This document shows positions 31,237 to 38,114 of a stretch of DNA of 40,482 nucleotides, one piece after another; the stretch's first letter is position 1; each line of letters begins with the position of its first letter. The DNA comes from a virus, in the IMG/VR virus record IMGVR_UViG_3300010396_000069, positions 1-40,482 of that record. The stretch is one strand, 5' to 3'. Both the position numbers and the translations under genes were made by a program. The notes beneath the pieces were generated by a model. The model was given only the letters and a program-made list of their open reading frames with translations, did not search any database and was not told the DNA's origin.

Positions 31237-32442
31237 GTGAAACGAGTTTCTAAGTTACTGATTTTAATTTCGTTAGCTCTCCCGTTGGCGGCGCAGGTTC
31301 CTGTTGCTCCAGCTACGATTCCGCACATTACGTTCGTGAACGGCAGTGGTGGCCCGTGCGCTACATGCTCGCTTTACACCTATATTGCTGGAACGACCAC
31401 CCCCCAGGCAACGTATACGGACTCGACGGGAACGAGTCAGAACACGAATCCCATCATTCTTGATGCCGCTGGCGGCGCGAATATCTGGCTGGGCTCGAAC
31501 TCCTACAAATTCATCCTCAAAGACTCCACTGGTGCAACGATCTGGAGCGTCGATAACGTCAACGCCGGATCGCTCTTCCCTTGCTCGACTGCAGGCGCAA
31601 TCCAGATAGCGAACAGCACAAGCACCGGACTTACCTGCGATCCTTCGATCACGATCAACACTACAACTCACACCATCATCGTTGGAACGCTGCCGACCAA
31701 TCACGTAACGATCGGTGCGCTCGGAACTCCTACCAGTTGGACATTCGACACCACAAGCCCGGCTACGGCTCTTGCCTCCCTCGGAGCGGGATCTATCGGA
31801 TCAGGAACATCGAATCAGATCGCCATCTATCCGGTCAATGGAAATAACGTGCAGGGCTCAAGCACGATTCCTAACGGGATCTCGGTTCTAAACCGAAGCC
31901 CTAGCGATAACGGAGATAACCCGGCTAATACCCGCTATGTGGCTAACCCAGGAGCCATCAATCCTACAAGTGTTCAGATAGCCGCTGGCGCCGCAATGAT
32001 GGACAACCAAGGCAACGGTGCGAAGGTACAGCATTCCACTGGGGCTACGACCGCGAATGATGCGGCAGTGTTTGATGCGTCCGGAAATGTCATTGATTCC
32101 GGCTCTCCGTTGCCTATCGGAACTTCGCGGGTCTGCAATTCAAACGGTTGTTATCGCATCGATCCAGACGGAACCATCGAAGAGTGGGGCATCACTGCGG
32201 TCATCCCTTCTTCAGGGCTCGGGTCGGTTCCAGTGACATTCCCCTATCCGTTTTCGAGCGGAGCCGTCTCTGCAAGCCAAGTTTCGGTTACAACCACATT
32301 CAATTTTCGATGCACAACCGGTTCGGATTCCGGGTGTGGTGGATTCGTATTCAACCTTGCGACCACAGGATTCACTTTCTTGACTGACATTGATTTAGGA
32401 GCGGGAACGATTCGCGCCTATTGGCATGCGGTGGGCTGGTAA
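31237..32442 (+). CDS. Tail-fibre-type protein with signal peptide
   Basis: The GTG at 31237 follows GGAAAGGACAC, a good RBS; ATG 31219 lies in the terminator tail. The N-terminus (KRVSKLLILISLALPLAAQ) is a typical Sec signal with a cleavage-like LAA-Q. Then comes a domain common at the start of phage tail fibres: LYTYIAGTTTPQATYTDSTG, NTNPIILDAAGGANIWL, YKFILKDSTGATIWSVDN. Residues about 190-215 hold GTSNQIAIYPVNGNNVQG. The C-terminus has DGTIEEWG and VTFPYPF, as in fibre tip domains. A signal peptide on a fibre is unexpected, as fibres assemble in the cytosol. Confidence 0.78.
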   Translation: MKRVSKLLILISLALPLAAQVPVAPATIPHITFVNGSGGPCATCSLYTYIAGTTTPQATYTDSTGTSQNTNPIILDAAGGANIWLGSNSYKFILKDSTGATIWSVDNVNAGSLFPCSTAGAIQIANSTSTGLTCDPSITINTTTHTIIVGTLPTNHVTIGALGTPTSWTFDTTSPATALASLGAGSIGSGTSNQIAIYPVNGNNVQGSSTIPNGISVLNRSPSDNGDNPANTRYVANPGAINPTSVQIAAGAAMMDNQGNGAKVQHSTGATTANDAAVFDASGNVIDSGSPLPIGTSRVCNSNGCYRIDPDGTIEEWGITAVIPSSGLGSVPVTFPYPFSSGAVSASQVSVTTTFNFRCTTGSDSGCGGFVFNLATTGFTFLTDIDLGAGTIRAYWHAVGW

Positions 32443-32462
32443 TGACTAATCTCGGAGCGAAA

Positions 32463-35400
32463 ATGAAAACAGTACTAATCGTGGCCCTTTTTTCCGCATC
32501 ATCCCTCTTTGCTCAAGTCCAGCTTGGGAAGAACGTGCAAATTGGCGGCGGGAGTGGGCAAGGTGCCGGAACGGTAGGCGCTGGGACGTCAGGGCAGCTT
32601 GCACAGTACCCCTCTAATGGAAATACCGTCCAAGGCGTGACTATGACGGGCGACGGCTCAGTAAGTTTGGGAGGGGCGTTTACCCTTTCGACAGTCAACG
32701 GGTCTCCTGGTACATGCGGAGATTCATCGCACTACGCCACCTTCGCGGTGAACATGAAAGGCTTGACTACTTCATGCACCCCGATGTCATTTCCTGCTCC
32801 AGCGCTCTTCCCTGGCACGAATGGCATTGTCTTCAACACCTCTACAACAGCCTCAAGAAACGCTACTTTCTCAGATATCGTGCCGCTTTGGGGAGGAGGT
32901 ACGTGCTCTGGATATTTGAAGAGTGATGGGACTTGCGATGCTGCGGGTGGATCGGCAATTACGGCACTGACGGGTGCCGTGACAGCGAGTGGACCGGGTT
33001 CTGTGCCGGCAACGATAACTCCTACCGGAGTCACTGCTGGAACCTATGGCGGTGCAGCGCAGTCGGCTACGGTGCATGTGAATGTAGCAGGTCAAGTCAC
33101 TTCCGCATCGAATACCCCCATCACCCCAGCGGGGATCGGCGCTGCTGTAGCTCCGACTTATTCGATTGCTCCGGTAGTCGATTATCACTTTCAGGAGGGC
33201 AGCGGAACCGTCCTGCACGACTTTAGCTCAAACGCCTATAACGCAACGTTGGGCAGCGGCGGGCGTGCCCCAACCTGGGTTCCGAACGGACTGACCTTGC
33301 CCAACGCGACTGGCGTTGACATGCCCACCGAAAGCGTGATCAACACGGCAATGACTTGGTGTTGGTCTGGGAACTTCAACCCAATCGGGCAATCGGTCTT
33401 TAACACGCAAGGGTATCCAACGATTCTCGCGTCCAATGACGGAACCAACTTGGGCGTTACCTATACCCTTCCTTACGTCGGCAGTCTCGTGTCCGGTACT
33501 TATGGACAGCTTGGAGGAACGCTTAGCCCGAATACCTATGTCAACACGGGCGGCGTCACCAATTCCAATTCAACCTTCACCGGCGTAGCGAGAGTCTGTA
33601 TCGTGCGCGGACTGACTTCTAATTCCACGCTCGACACGGCCTATATCAATGGGGTTGCGGTTGCCAGCTATCAGAAACAAGGCCATTCGGGAGATACAAC
33701 GAATTCAACTTTCTACAGCATTGGAGCTACTCCCAGTGGGAGTTGGGCGACTGGTCTGTTTGGCTCGACGCTCTATCGGCTGACTGGCTGGGCAGGTCAA
33801 CTTACGGCGAGTCAGATCCAGCAGGCTGATCAGGTGATGCAATATGACCTGCTTACACGAGGCATCAGTACCACGCCGACCTATCTCTATAACCAGACTC
33901 CCCAGATAGTTTATGTCGGTGATTCAATTACGGCTTGCTATCTGGTTACGCCTTCCAGTGCTTGCTGGAATGCTGGCACTAATTTGCAGACGTTGCTGAC
34001 AAATCAGCCTACCTACACTGCATCCAATTACGGAATTCCAACCATTACCGCCTTCACGATTGGAGCGAACGAGCCAGGACGGGGAACGAACTTCTGTCAG
34101 TCTTCCGCAGGGCCCGGAATATTAACGCTGTGGGAAGGAACGAATGACATCGCTCTTTTCGCCGGGATAAGTCCTCAGACGTTGGTAGGAAATATAGCGG
34201 GTGCGATTCAAAAGTATAAGCTTGCCGGATGCCGGGTTTTTGTCGCTACAACGATCTCTCGGTGCGGTAACGCTGGGTCGAACGGATGCAATGCCACTGG
34301 AACTTTTGAGGCTGCGCGTGCAACCTTCAATCAGTTACTGCTCAAGCAGGCGAAGAGTCTGGGTGCAGACGGCGTAGTCGATATAGCTTCGCTTCCCTAT
34401 CTCGGATCAACAAATGCCTATAATGCGGGTGCGGGAGGGGGAACCTGTCCTGGAGCTACTACTTACTTCAATAGTGATTGCACCCATCCAACTGCGGCCG
34501 CGCAGCCCTATATCTCCCAAATCTTCGCCAACTCACTCAACTACTACACCGGAAGCACCTTTGCGAACCCGTATGTAGTTACGGCAACGGCTACTCTCCC
34601 ATCGGCGGCGCGTGTGACCGACGCCTCTGGTTGTACCGCAGCATGCACCCTGACGCTGCCTGATGGTACCGGCCCGAGCGGTGAGACTTATACGATCATC
34701 ACCGGGCCTACGAACGTTGTATCAGTGCAGGGCCAAACGCTTTACGGACTGACGCAGACAGTAGCGGGATCAAGTTCGACTGTAGCGCTGCCACCGAACT
34801 CTACTGTTCAATTGCAGATCGTACCGAATGCGCAAGCGACTGCAGGCGTTCATTGGGTGATCACTCAAATTGCACTGACCAACGTGCCGCTGCTGAATGC
34901 AAGCAACACCTTCACAGGAACAAATAATACCTTTTCATGGGGCGCGGGCGCGCTATCCATAAATGGCGGATTTTCATTGGGAAGTTCCCAGTTAGCAACT
35001 TCATCGAATAATTACAACGCGCCATCGATGGTTTACACCAGTAATTTTTGGAATGGGACAGCATCTGCCTTAGATCAATGGTTTCAAACTGAAGTTCTGG
35101 GCACAGGCGCTAATCCATCAAGCACACTTACCTTCTCCCATTTCGGTTCTTCGGGAGCAGTTTCGGTTTCATTTCCAGGCCCCGTAACAGCGCCCGCAAC
35201 GCCACAGGCATACATCAACAATTCCTCTACCCAAGCCAGCGGCCTTAAGTTCATCTCAGGATCGGGTTCGCTAGCATCTGGATCACTGACAGTTACCTTT
35301 CCAGCCAGTACATATGCGAATACCCCGGCGTGTACGGTGTCGCTTGTTGACGGCGGCGCGTCTGCGGGGGCCACCCTCCCCTCGCTTGCATTCAGTTCAA

Positions 35401-35480
35401 AGACTGCCTCTGGATTTGTCACTATCGCGAGCGATGCCAGTTCGACATTGGGTGTCAATTGGATTTGTATGGGCAATTAG
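32463..35480 (+). CDS. Large fibre with LamG-like and SGNH esterase domains
   Basis: ATG 32463 has GGAGCG upstream; ATG 32442, coupled to the previous stop, adds seven residues. The N-terminus KTVLIVALFSASSLFAQ is signal-like. A shared motif (TSGQLAQYPSNGNTVQG) follows. Next comes a concanavalin/LamG-like domain (about 240-450, VVDYHFQEGSGTVLHDFSSN). Then an SGNH hydrolase: S488 in VGDSITA, N561 in WEGTNDI, D672 and H675 in DCTHPT. SGNH enzymes remove acyl groups, often acetyl, from polysaccharides. A beta-rich C-terminus ends the 1006-residue protein. It probably binds and deacylates a host surface glycan. Confidence 0.85.
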   Translation: MKTVLIVALFSASSLFAQVQLGKNVQIGGGSGQGAGTVGAGTSGQLAQYPSNGNTVQGVTMTGDGSVSLGGAFTLSTVNGSPGTCGDSSHYATFAVNMKGLTTSCTPMSFPAPALFPGTNGIVFNTSTTASRNATFSDIVPLWGGGTCSGYLKSDGTCDAAGGSAITALTGAVTASGPGSVPATITPTGVTAGTYGGAAQSATVHVNVAGQVTSASNTPITPAGIGAAVAPTYSIAPVVDYHFQEGSGTVLHDFSSNAYNATLGSGGRAPTWVPNGLTLPNATGVDMPTESVINTAMTWCWSGNFNPIGQSVFNTQGYPTILASNDGTNLGVTYTLPYVGSLVSGTYGQLGGTLSPNTYVNTGGVTNSNSTFTGVARVCIVRGLTSNSTLDTAYINGVAVASYQKQGHSGDTTNSTFYSIGATPSGSWATGLFGSTLYRLTGWAGQLTASQIQQADQVMQYDLLTRGISTTPTYLYNQTPQIVYVGDSITACYLVTPSSACWNAGTNLQTLLTNQPTYTASNYGIPTITAFTIGANEPGRGTNFCQSSAGPGILTLWEGTNDIALFAGISPQTLVGNIAGAIQKYKLAGCRVFVATTISRCGNAGSNGCNATGTFEAARATFNQLLLKQAKSLGADGVVDIASLPYLGSTNAYNAGAGGGTCPGATTYFNSDCTHPTAAAQPYISQIFANSLNYYTGSTFANPYVVTATATLPSAARVTDASGCTAACTLTLPDGTGPSGETYTIITGPTNVVSVQGQTLYGLTQTVAGSSSTVALPPNSTVQLQIVPNAQATAGVHWVITQIALTNVPLLNASNTFTGTNNTFSWGAGALSINGGFSLGSSQLATSSNNYNAPSMVYTSNFWNGTASALDQWFQTEVLGTGANPSSTLTFSHFGSSGAVSVSFPGPVTAPATPQAYINNSSTQASGLKFISGSGSLASGSLTVTFPASTYANTPACTVSLVDGGASAGATLPSLAFSSKTASGFVTIASDASSTLGVNWICMGN

Positions 35481-35533
35481 TTCAGAAAGCTTGCACCGTC
35501 CTTCTCTGCACAGAGTGGACTCAAAGGAGTCTT

Positions 35534-36277
35534 ATGCATCGATTTCTAGCGCTTCTACTGCTTTCCCTCACTCTTATCTTCGCCGGGGCGCTTGCACAGG
35601 CCCAGACGATCACTGCAACGACTGCCCCCGTCGCCCGGATGGCGAATGCCTATCCGATCTGCAATGAGGGCTGCACGATCACCGCGATGCCGGTGGGCAC
35701 GGTGTGGCAGTTTGGCAAGGACGAGACGAAGTACGGGCAAACGAATACCTGGCTGCCCGCGCAGACTTCGACCGCGACGACTCCGAAGTTGCCGTTCTTC
35801 GTGTACTACACGGATTTTCCAGTCAACCCGACGCCGGAGACGAAAGAGCTGGACGTGCAGCAGACCAGCGCGCCGCAGACGATTGTCTACACCAATCCAT
35901 GCAGTCCGAGCCCATGCACGAACGCTCCGATCACGGTGATTGTGCCGGCGCTGGCTGCGACGCCGCCGCCTACGAATGCCTGCTCTGCCGACAATACGAG
36001 CTGCACGGTGGCGACGAACTCCGATGCGGCGCATATCATCACCACGGCGGGCGATGCGGCGCTGAACCCCTCCGAGACGGCGACGCTGAAGGCCGCGATC
36101 GGGGAGCTGCAGCACGCCCAGAGCGAGGTTGCGGCCGCGCAGGCGAACTTGCAGACGGTGCAGAAGGCGATTGCAGCCAATCATGGCGCAACCGCGGGGG
36201 GGCCTTATCAGATCTCGACTGACTTCGATACGACGATCGAGCAGGTTCCTCCTGTTCCGGTGACATCAGCGCAATGA
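35534..36277 (+). CDS. Secreted coiled-coil protein
   Basis: ATG 35534 has AAAGGAG upstream. The 247-residue product has a signal peptide (HRFLALLLLSLTLIFAGALAQAQ) and then a beta-rich part with GTVWQFGKDE and PKLPFFVYYTDFPV. Two Cys pairs follow, then a coiled coil (ETATLKAAIGELQHAQSEVAAAQANLQTV, about 180-215) and a polar end. It sits just before the LuxR-like and lysozyme genes, so a periplasmic lysis (spanin-like) role is possible, as is a tail-associated one. By eye the gene is clearly GC-richer than its neighbours, which suggests a different origin. Confidence 0.7.
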   Translation: MHRFLALLLLSLTLIFAGALAQAQTITATTAPVARMANAYPICNEGCTITAMPVGTVWQFGKDETKYGQTNTWLPAQTSTATTPKLPFFVYYTDFPVNPTPETKELDVQQTSAPQTIVYTNPCSPSPCTNAPITVIVPALAATPPPTNACSADNTSCTVATNSDAAHIITTAGDAALNPSETATLKAAIGELQHAQSEVAAAQANLQTVQKAIAANHGATAGGPYQISTDFDTTIEQVPPVPVTSAQ

Positions 36278-36519
36278 AGCTGACACGGCGTGAGCGCGAG
36301 GTCTCGAGGCTGGTGGCTGAGGGGCATACCAATGAATCAATTGGTCATCAACTCAGCATCGGCATAGCGACGGTCAAAAAGCATGTACAGGCCGCAACCT
36401 CAAAGCTAGGGTGCAAAAACCGCGTCGAACTTGCCGTCATGGTCGTAACGGAAAAGTACGAGGCACAACTGCAAAAACTGAGGCTCGAGTACTCGATGTT
36501 CGACCTCAACAGCCATTAG
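36274..36519 (+). CDS. Stand-alone LuxR/GerE-type HTH regulator
   Basis: The 81-residue product consists of a GerE helix-turn-helix plus a short tail: LTRREREVSRLVAEGHTNESIGHQLSIGIATVKKHVQAATSKLGCKNRVELAV (residues 3-55). The recognition helix is at ATVKKHVQ. No receiver or ligand domain is present. Such short forms can bind promoters directly or interfere with host LuxR-type regulators. It overlaps the secreted protein stop by ATGA and precedes lysozyme by seven bases, so it is expressed late and could influence lysis timing or host genes. Confidence 0.88.
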   Translation: MKLTRREREVSRLVAEGHTNESIGHQLSIGIATVKKHVQAATSKLGCKNRVELAVMVVTEKYEAQLQKLRLEYSMFDLNSH

Positions 36520-36526
36520 GGGGATT

Positions 36527-36988
36527 ATGCTGACAGCATCTCTAATTAGACGGCACGAAGGACTGCGCCTGACGGCCTACAAGGACACCGCTGGCAAACT
36601 GACGGTGGGTTATGGCTTCAACCTAGATGCAAGCGAAGCCAAGGCCATCTGTGCGCATTTCAAGCTGGATTACGAGGCCATCAGAAACGGCGCACCGATC
36701 ACAGAAGAGCAGGCCGACGCTATCCTTGACCTTCAATTAGGCATGGTGAATGCACAGGCTAAAACACTGTTTCCAAACTTCAGCCAGATGCCGTGCGATG
36801 TTCAGGCGGTTGTGCAGGATGTAATTTTCAACCTCGGCCTTGGGAGTTTCATGAAGTTCCACGACACCATCGCTTCACTCAAGGCCGGTGACTGGCAGGG
36901 CGCGGCGGATAATCTGGAGGATTCGCTGTGGTTCCACCAAACGGGTTCGCGGGCTGTGGAGGATGTTGCTCTGCTTCGAGGCGTATAA
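36527..36988 (+). CDS. Endolysin, T4-type lysozyme (GH24)
   Basis: The 153-residue product has the phage lysozyme catalytic pattern with E11 (RRHEGLRL), D20 (YKDTAG) and T26 (LTVGYG), the same numbering as in T4 lysozyme. The C-terminal lobe (AVVQDVIFNLGLGSFMKFHDT, about 100-120) matches the family. It cuts peptidoglycan glycan strands at the end of infection. There is no signal peptide, so a holin is needed; none is adjacent, and the membrane genes at 11.9-13.3 kb are candidates. RBS AGGGGGAT. Confidence 0.95.
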   Translation: MLTASLIRRHEGLRLTAYKDTAGKLTVGYGFNLDASEAKAICAHFKLDYEAIRNGAPITEEQADAILDLQLGMVNAQAKTLFPNFSQMPCDVQAVVQDVIFNLGLGSFMKFHDTIASLKAGDWQGAADNLEDSLWFHQTGSRAVEDVALLRGV

Positions 36989-37021
36989 TCACTGTGGATA
37001 GTCTTCAAGGCAGCTACGAGG

Positions 37022-37045
37022 CTGAACTGAGTGCGCACTCTTCAG
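37022..37045. terminator. Hairpin between convergent operons
   Basis: CTGAA and TTCAG flank the self-complementary GAGTGCGCACTC (37029-37040), giving a long imperfect hairpin between lysozyme and the convergent reverse genes. No T-run follows on either strand, so it may be an RNA processing or pause site rather than a true terminator. The surrounding gap (36989-37113) holds only a 30-codon GTG frame that I do not call. Confidence 0.45.
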
Positions 37046-37113
37046 TTACCGTGGACAAGGTGATATTCAGGCATCCGTATGGTTGACCTGTATTGCACCG
37101 AAAGGCTGCTTTC

Positions 37114-37293
37114 TTATTCATCATTGATAGCTATCGAATCCAACGCGTGTCTAGCATTCTCATCCAAAGACTTACGGTAAAGCTCTAGCAGGCGGTCGTA
37201 GTCGGTGGCCTTGACTGCCATCTCAGGCGCAAAGCTCATAACGCCTTCTCGCGTGATGCAGAATCTATTTACCTTTTCCGGATCAAAACTCAT
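37114..37293 (-). CDS. Small conserved-looking protein, reverse operon
   Basis: The 59-residue product starts MSFDPEKVNRFCITREGVM and continues with MAVKATDYDRLLELYRKSLDE, a strand pair followed by a helix. An ideal RBS (AGGAGGAAGAG) precedes it. It lies nine bases after the neighbouring reverse gene, third in a reverse-strand operon. Small phage proteins of this helical type are common. No function known. Confidence 0.7.
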   Translation of the reverse strand: MSFDPEKVNRFCITREGVMSFAPEMAVKATDYDRLLELYRKSLDENARHALDSIAINDE

Positions 37294-37458
37294 CTCTTCC
37301 TCCTACTTCGGCTCTGCGTGCGGGTGAAAGTCAACAGCCTGCTGCACTGAACACGCCCAGATGCGGGGCTCTTTGTGAATCCATCCCTTGCCGATTGGTC
37401 TGAATATCTGTGAGTTGCAATTTACACATTCAGCTATCCGCTTCATCTCTTCCTCCTA
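37290..37458 (-). repeat. Duplicated 16-bp RBS-start element
   Basis: The identical 16-mer TAGGAGGAAGAGATGA (reverse strand) occurs at 37290-37305 and 37443-37458, each covering the RBS and start of a reverse gene. In both, the TAG lies in the upstream gene. It may be the remains of a duplication or a shared efficient start. Confidence 0.85.
37303..37446 (-). CDS. Small Cys/His protein, reverse operon
   Basis: The 47-residue product has AECVNCNSQIFRPIGKGWIH and later WACSVQQ-type residues with a C-x2-C...H...C pattern. Small phage proteins with CxxC, a GWxH turn and a final Cys are frequent and probably bind zinc. The ATG overlaps the stop of the ribbon-helix-helix gene (ATGA), and an ideal RBS precedes it. 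Confidence 0.7.
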   Translation of the reverse strand: MKRIAECVNCNSQIFRPIGKGWIHKEPRIWACSVQQAVDFHPHAEPK

Positions 37459-37649
37459 GCCACGCCTTCGGGTGTGGCTTTTTCTTTTTGTGGCGGCTTT
37501 ATTCCTCGGAGCTTCGCCAGATCAATCATGCCCTGCCTCATCACCGAATTGCCGTCGCCGCCAGTGTCAATCTCGAGCGCTTCTCTGATTGCTAATTCAT
37601 CATCGCTCAACCGGACGGTCATCTTGTGAGGTCTGCTTATCTCGGCCAT
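37443..37649 (-). CDS. Ribbon-helix-helix regulator, candidate repressor
   Basis: I chose ATG 37649 (68 residues, MAEISRPHKMTVRLSDDE); ATG 37676 would lie upstream of the predicted transcription start. KMTVRL is a strand, SDDELAIREALEI the first helix and NSVMRQGMIDLAKLRG the second, as in Arc/MetJ/CopG proteins, where dimer strands sit in the major groove. There is no RBS, and a -10 ends seven bases before the ATG, so the mRNA is probably leaderless, like lambda cI from PRM. Three bipartite 11-bp-spaced repeats lie upstream, fitting tandem binding of such dimers. Best candidate for a lysogeny regulator. Confidence 0.75.
   Translation of the reverse strand: MAEISRPHKMTVRLSDDELAIREALEIDTGGDGNSVMRQGMIDLAKLRGIKPPQKEKATPEGVARRKR
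37459..37483 (+). terminator. Forward terminator inside reverse coding DNA
   Basis: GCCACGCC-TTCG-GGTGTGGC forms an 8-bp stem (one G-T pair) with a TTCG loop and is followed by TTTTTC on the forward strand. It lies within the last codons of the reverse ribbon-helix-helix gene. It would stop forward late transcription before it opposes the repressor operon. Confidence 0.8.
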
Positions 37650-37656
37650 GTATTTG

Positions 37657-37683
37657 ATTATGCATATGCTTACCAAATGACAA
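37657..37683 (-). promoter_or_regulatory. Reverse promoter for ribbon-helix-helix gene
   Basis: On the reverse strand TTGTCA (37678-37683) is a good -35 and CATAAT (37657-37662) a good -10; the 15-base spacer is short. Transcription would begin at or next to the ATG at 37649, giving a leaderless message. GGTAAGCAT (37666-37674), close to the integrase-region operator half-site, lies in the spacer. Confidence 0.55.
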
Positions 37684-37803
37684 TGACCGTCTTCCAGACC
37701 CTCTTCAGACCTTTATTGCAGGTCTTTTGGTGGTCTTATAGACCCATTTTAGACCTACTCTGAGGCAATACTACGTTAGTGCTATGGATCGAATATGCAT
37801 ATG
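37660..37803. repeat. ATGCATATG 9-mers flanking the AGACC array
   Basis: ATGCATATG occurs at 37660-37668 and 37795-37803, one on each side of the AGACC array. The second sits in AATATGCATATG next to another ATAT-containing half (GCGCATATT). They may be extra protein-binding sites, but short AT-rich words recur by chance. Confidence 0.4.
37696..37756. promoter_or_regulatory. Three bipartite AGACC repeats, probable operators
   Basis: Three 17-bp elements follow AGACCm-N5-AGACCT: 37696-37712 forward, 37720-37736 reverse and 37740-37756 forward. Within each, the AGACC boxes are exactly 11 bp apart, about one helical turn, so both face the same side of DNA. The cluster lies about 50-110 bases upstream of the ribbon-helix-helix gene, after the end of the next reverse gene. 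Likely a protein-binding array. Confidence 0.8.
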
Positions 37804-37837
37804 AAGCGCATATTGAGAGTCCTTGAACGCCATGAAA

Positions 37838-37999
37838 CTATTTGTCTTTGTTCTCTGCCTTTTTCCTATCCCACAGCGTTTTCGCTGCCTTCCTCGCCCT
37901 CTCTGTTCTTTCGTCCGGGGTCATCTTAGAAGACGACTTTTTGCCCATTTTTGAAAAATATGCCGAGACTTCCTTTGAGACCGATGCTTTTTTCACCAT
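37838..37999 (-). CDS. Small basic protein divergent from integrase
   Basis: The 53-residue product MVKKASVSKEVSAYFSKMGKK continues with SKMTPDERTERARKAAKTLWDRKK. This form (a short strand or helix, Lys-rich turn, then TPEERxExARKAAxxRW) is common in small basic bacterial and phage proteins. Its function is unknown; DNA binding is plausible. The ATG starts two or three bases from the predicted transcription start, so the message is nearly leaderless. It diverges from the integrase and shares its regulatory region. Confidence 0.65.
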   Translation of the reverse strand: MVKKASVSKEVSAYFSKMGKKSSSKMTPDERTERARKAAKTLWDRKKAENKDK

Positions 38000-38008
38000 A
38001 TGAACGTT

Positions 38009-38037
38009 AAGCTAACGGTAAGCAACAAAAGTGTCAA
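38009..38037 (-). promoter_or_regulatory. Reverse promoter of the divergent pair
   Basis: On the reverse strand TTGACA (38032-38037, perfect -35) is followed after 17 bases by TAGCTT (38009-38014). The -10 overlaps the operator at 38011-38023. It drives the small basic gene ending at 37838. The -35 directly abuts the forward -35 of the integrase promoter. Confidence 0.6.
38011..38023. promoter_or_regulatory. Operator copy 1
   Basis: GCTAACGGTAAGC is an inverted repeat with one mismatch and closely matches the palindrome at 38066-38082. It overlaps the -10 of the reverse promoter. Confidence 0.6.
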
Positions 38038-38066
38038 TTGGCAAATGTTTACTAAATTAATACTTA
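38038..38066 (+). promoter_or_regulatory. Forward integrase promoter
   Basis: TTGGCA (38038-38043, five of six matches) is followed after 17 bases by the weak -10 TACTTA (38061-38066). The operator palindrome 38066-38082 covers the -10 edge and start point. A 42-base leader with an AGGAGA RBS leads to the integrase ATG at 38115. Confidence 0.5.
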
Positions 38067-38082
38067 TGCTAACCGTTAGCAT
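38066..38082. promoter_or_regulatory. Operator copy 2, 17-bp palindrome
   Basis: ATGCTAAC-C-GTTAGCAT is a perfect inverted repeat around one central base. It overlaps the end of the integrase promoter -10. A half-site (ATGCTTACC) also lies at 37666-37674 in the ribbon-helix-helix gene promoter. One regulator could thus control all three promoters. Confidence 0.7.
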
Positions 38083-38114
38083 CATGGTACGTTTTCCACA
38101 TAGGAGAACTAGCC

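Noticed and set aside
35555-36184. Long reverse ORF of 209 codons
   Set aside because: It is antisense to the secreted coiled-coil gene, is Arg-rich as expected from GC-rich shadow frames, and has no RBS.
36984-36989. Perfect TATAAT after lysozyme
   Set aside because: No -35 at a proper distance, and it overlaps the lysozyme stop and points into a convergent terminator region.
36995-37087. 30-codon GTG frame after lysozyme
   Set aside because: No RBS and no features; it spans the hairpin at 37022-37045.
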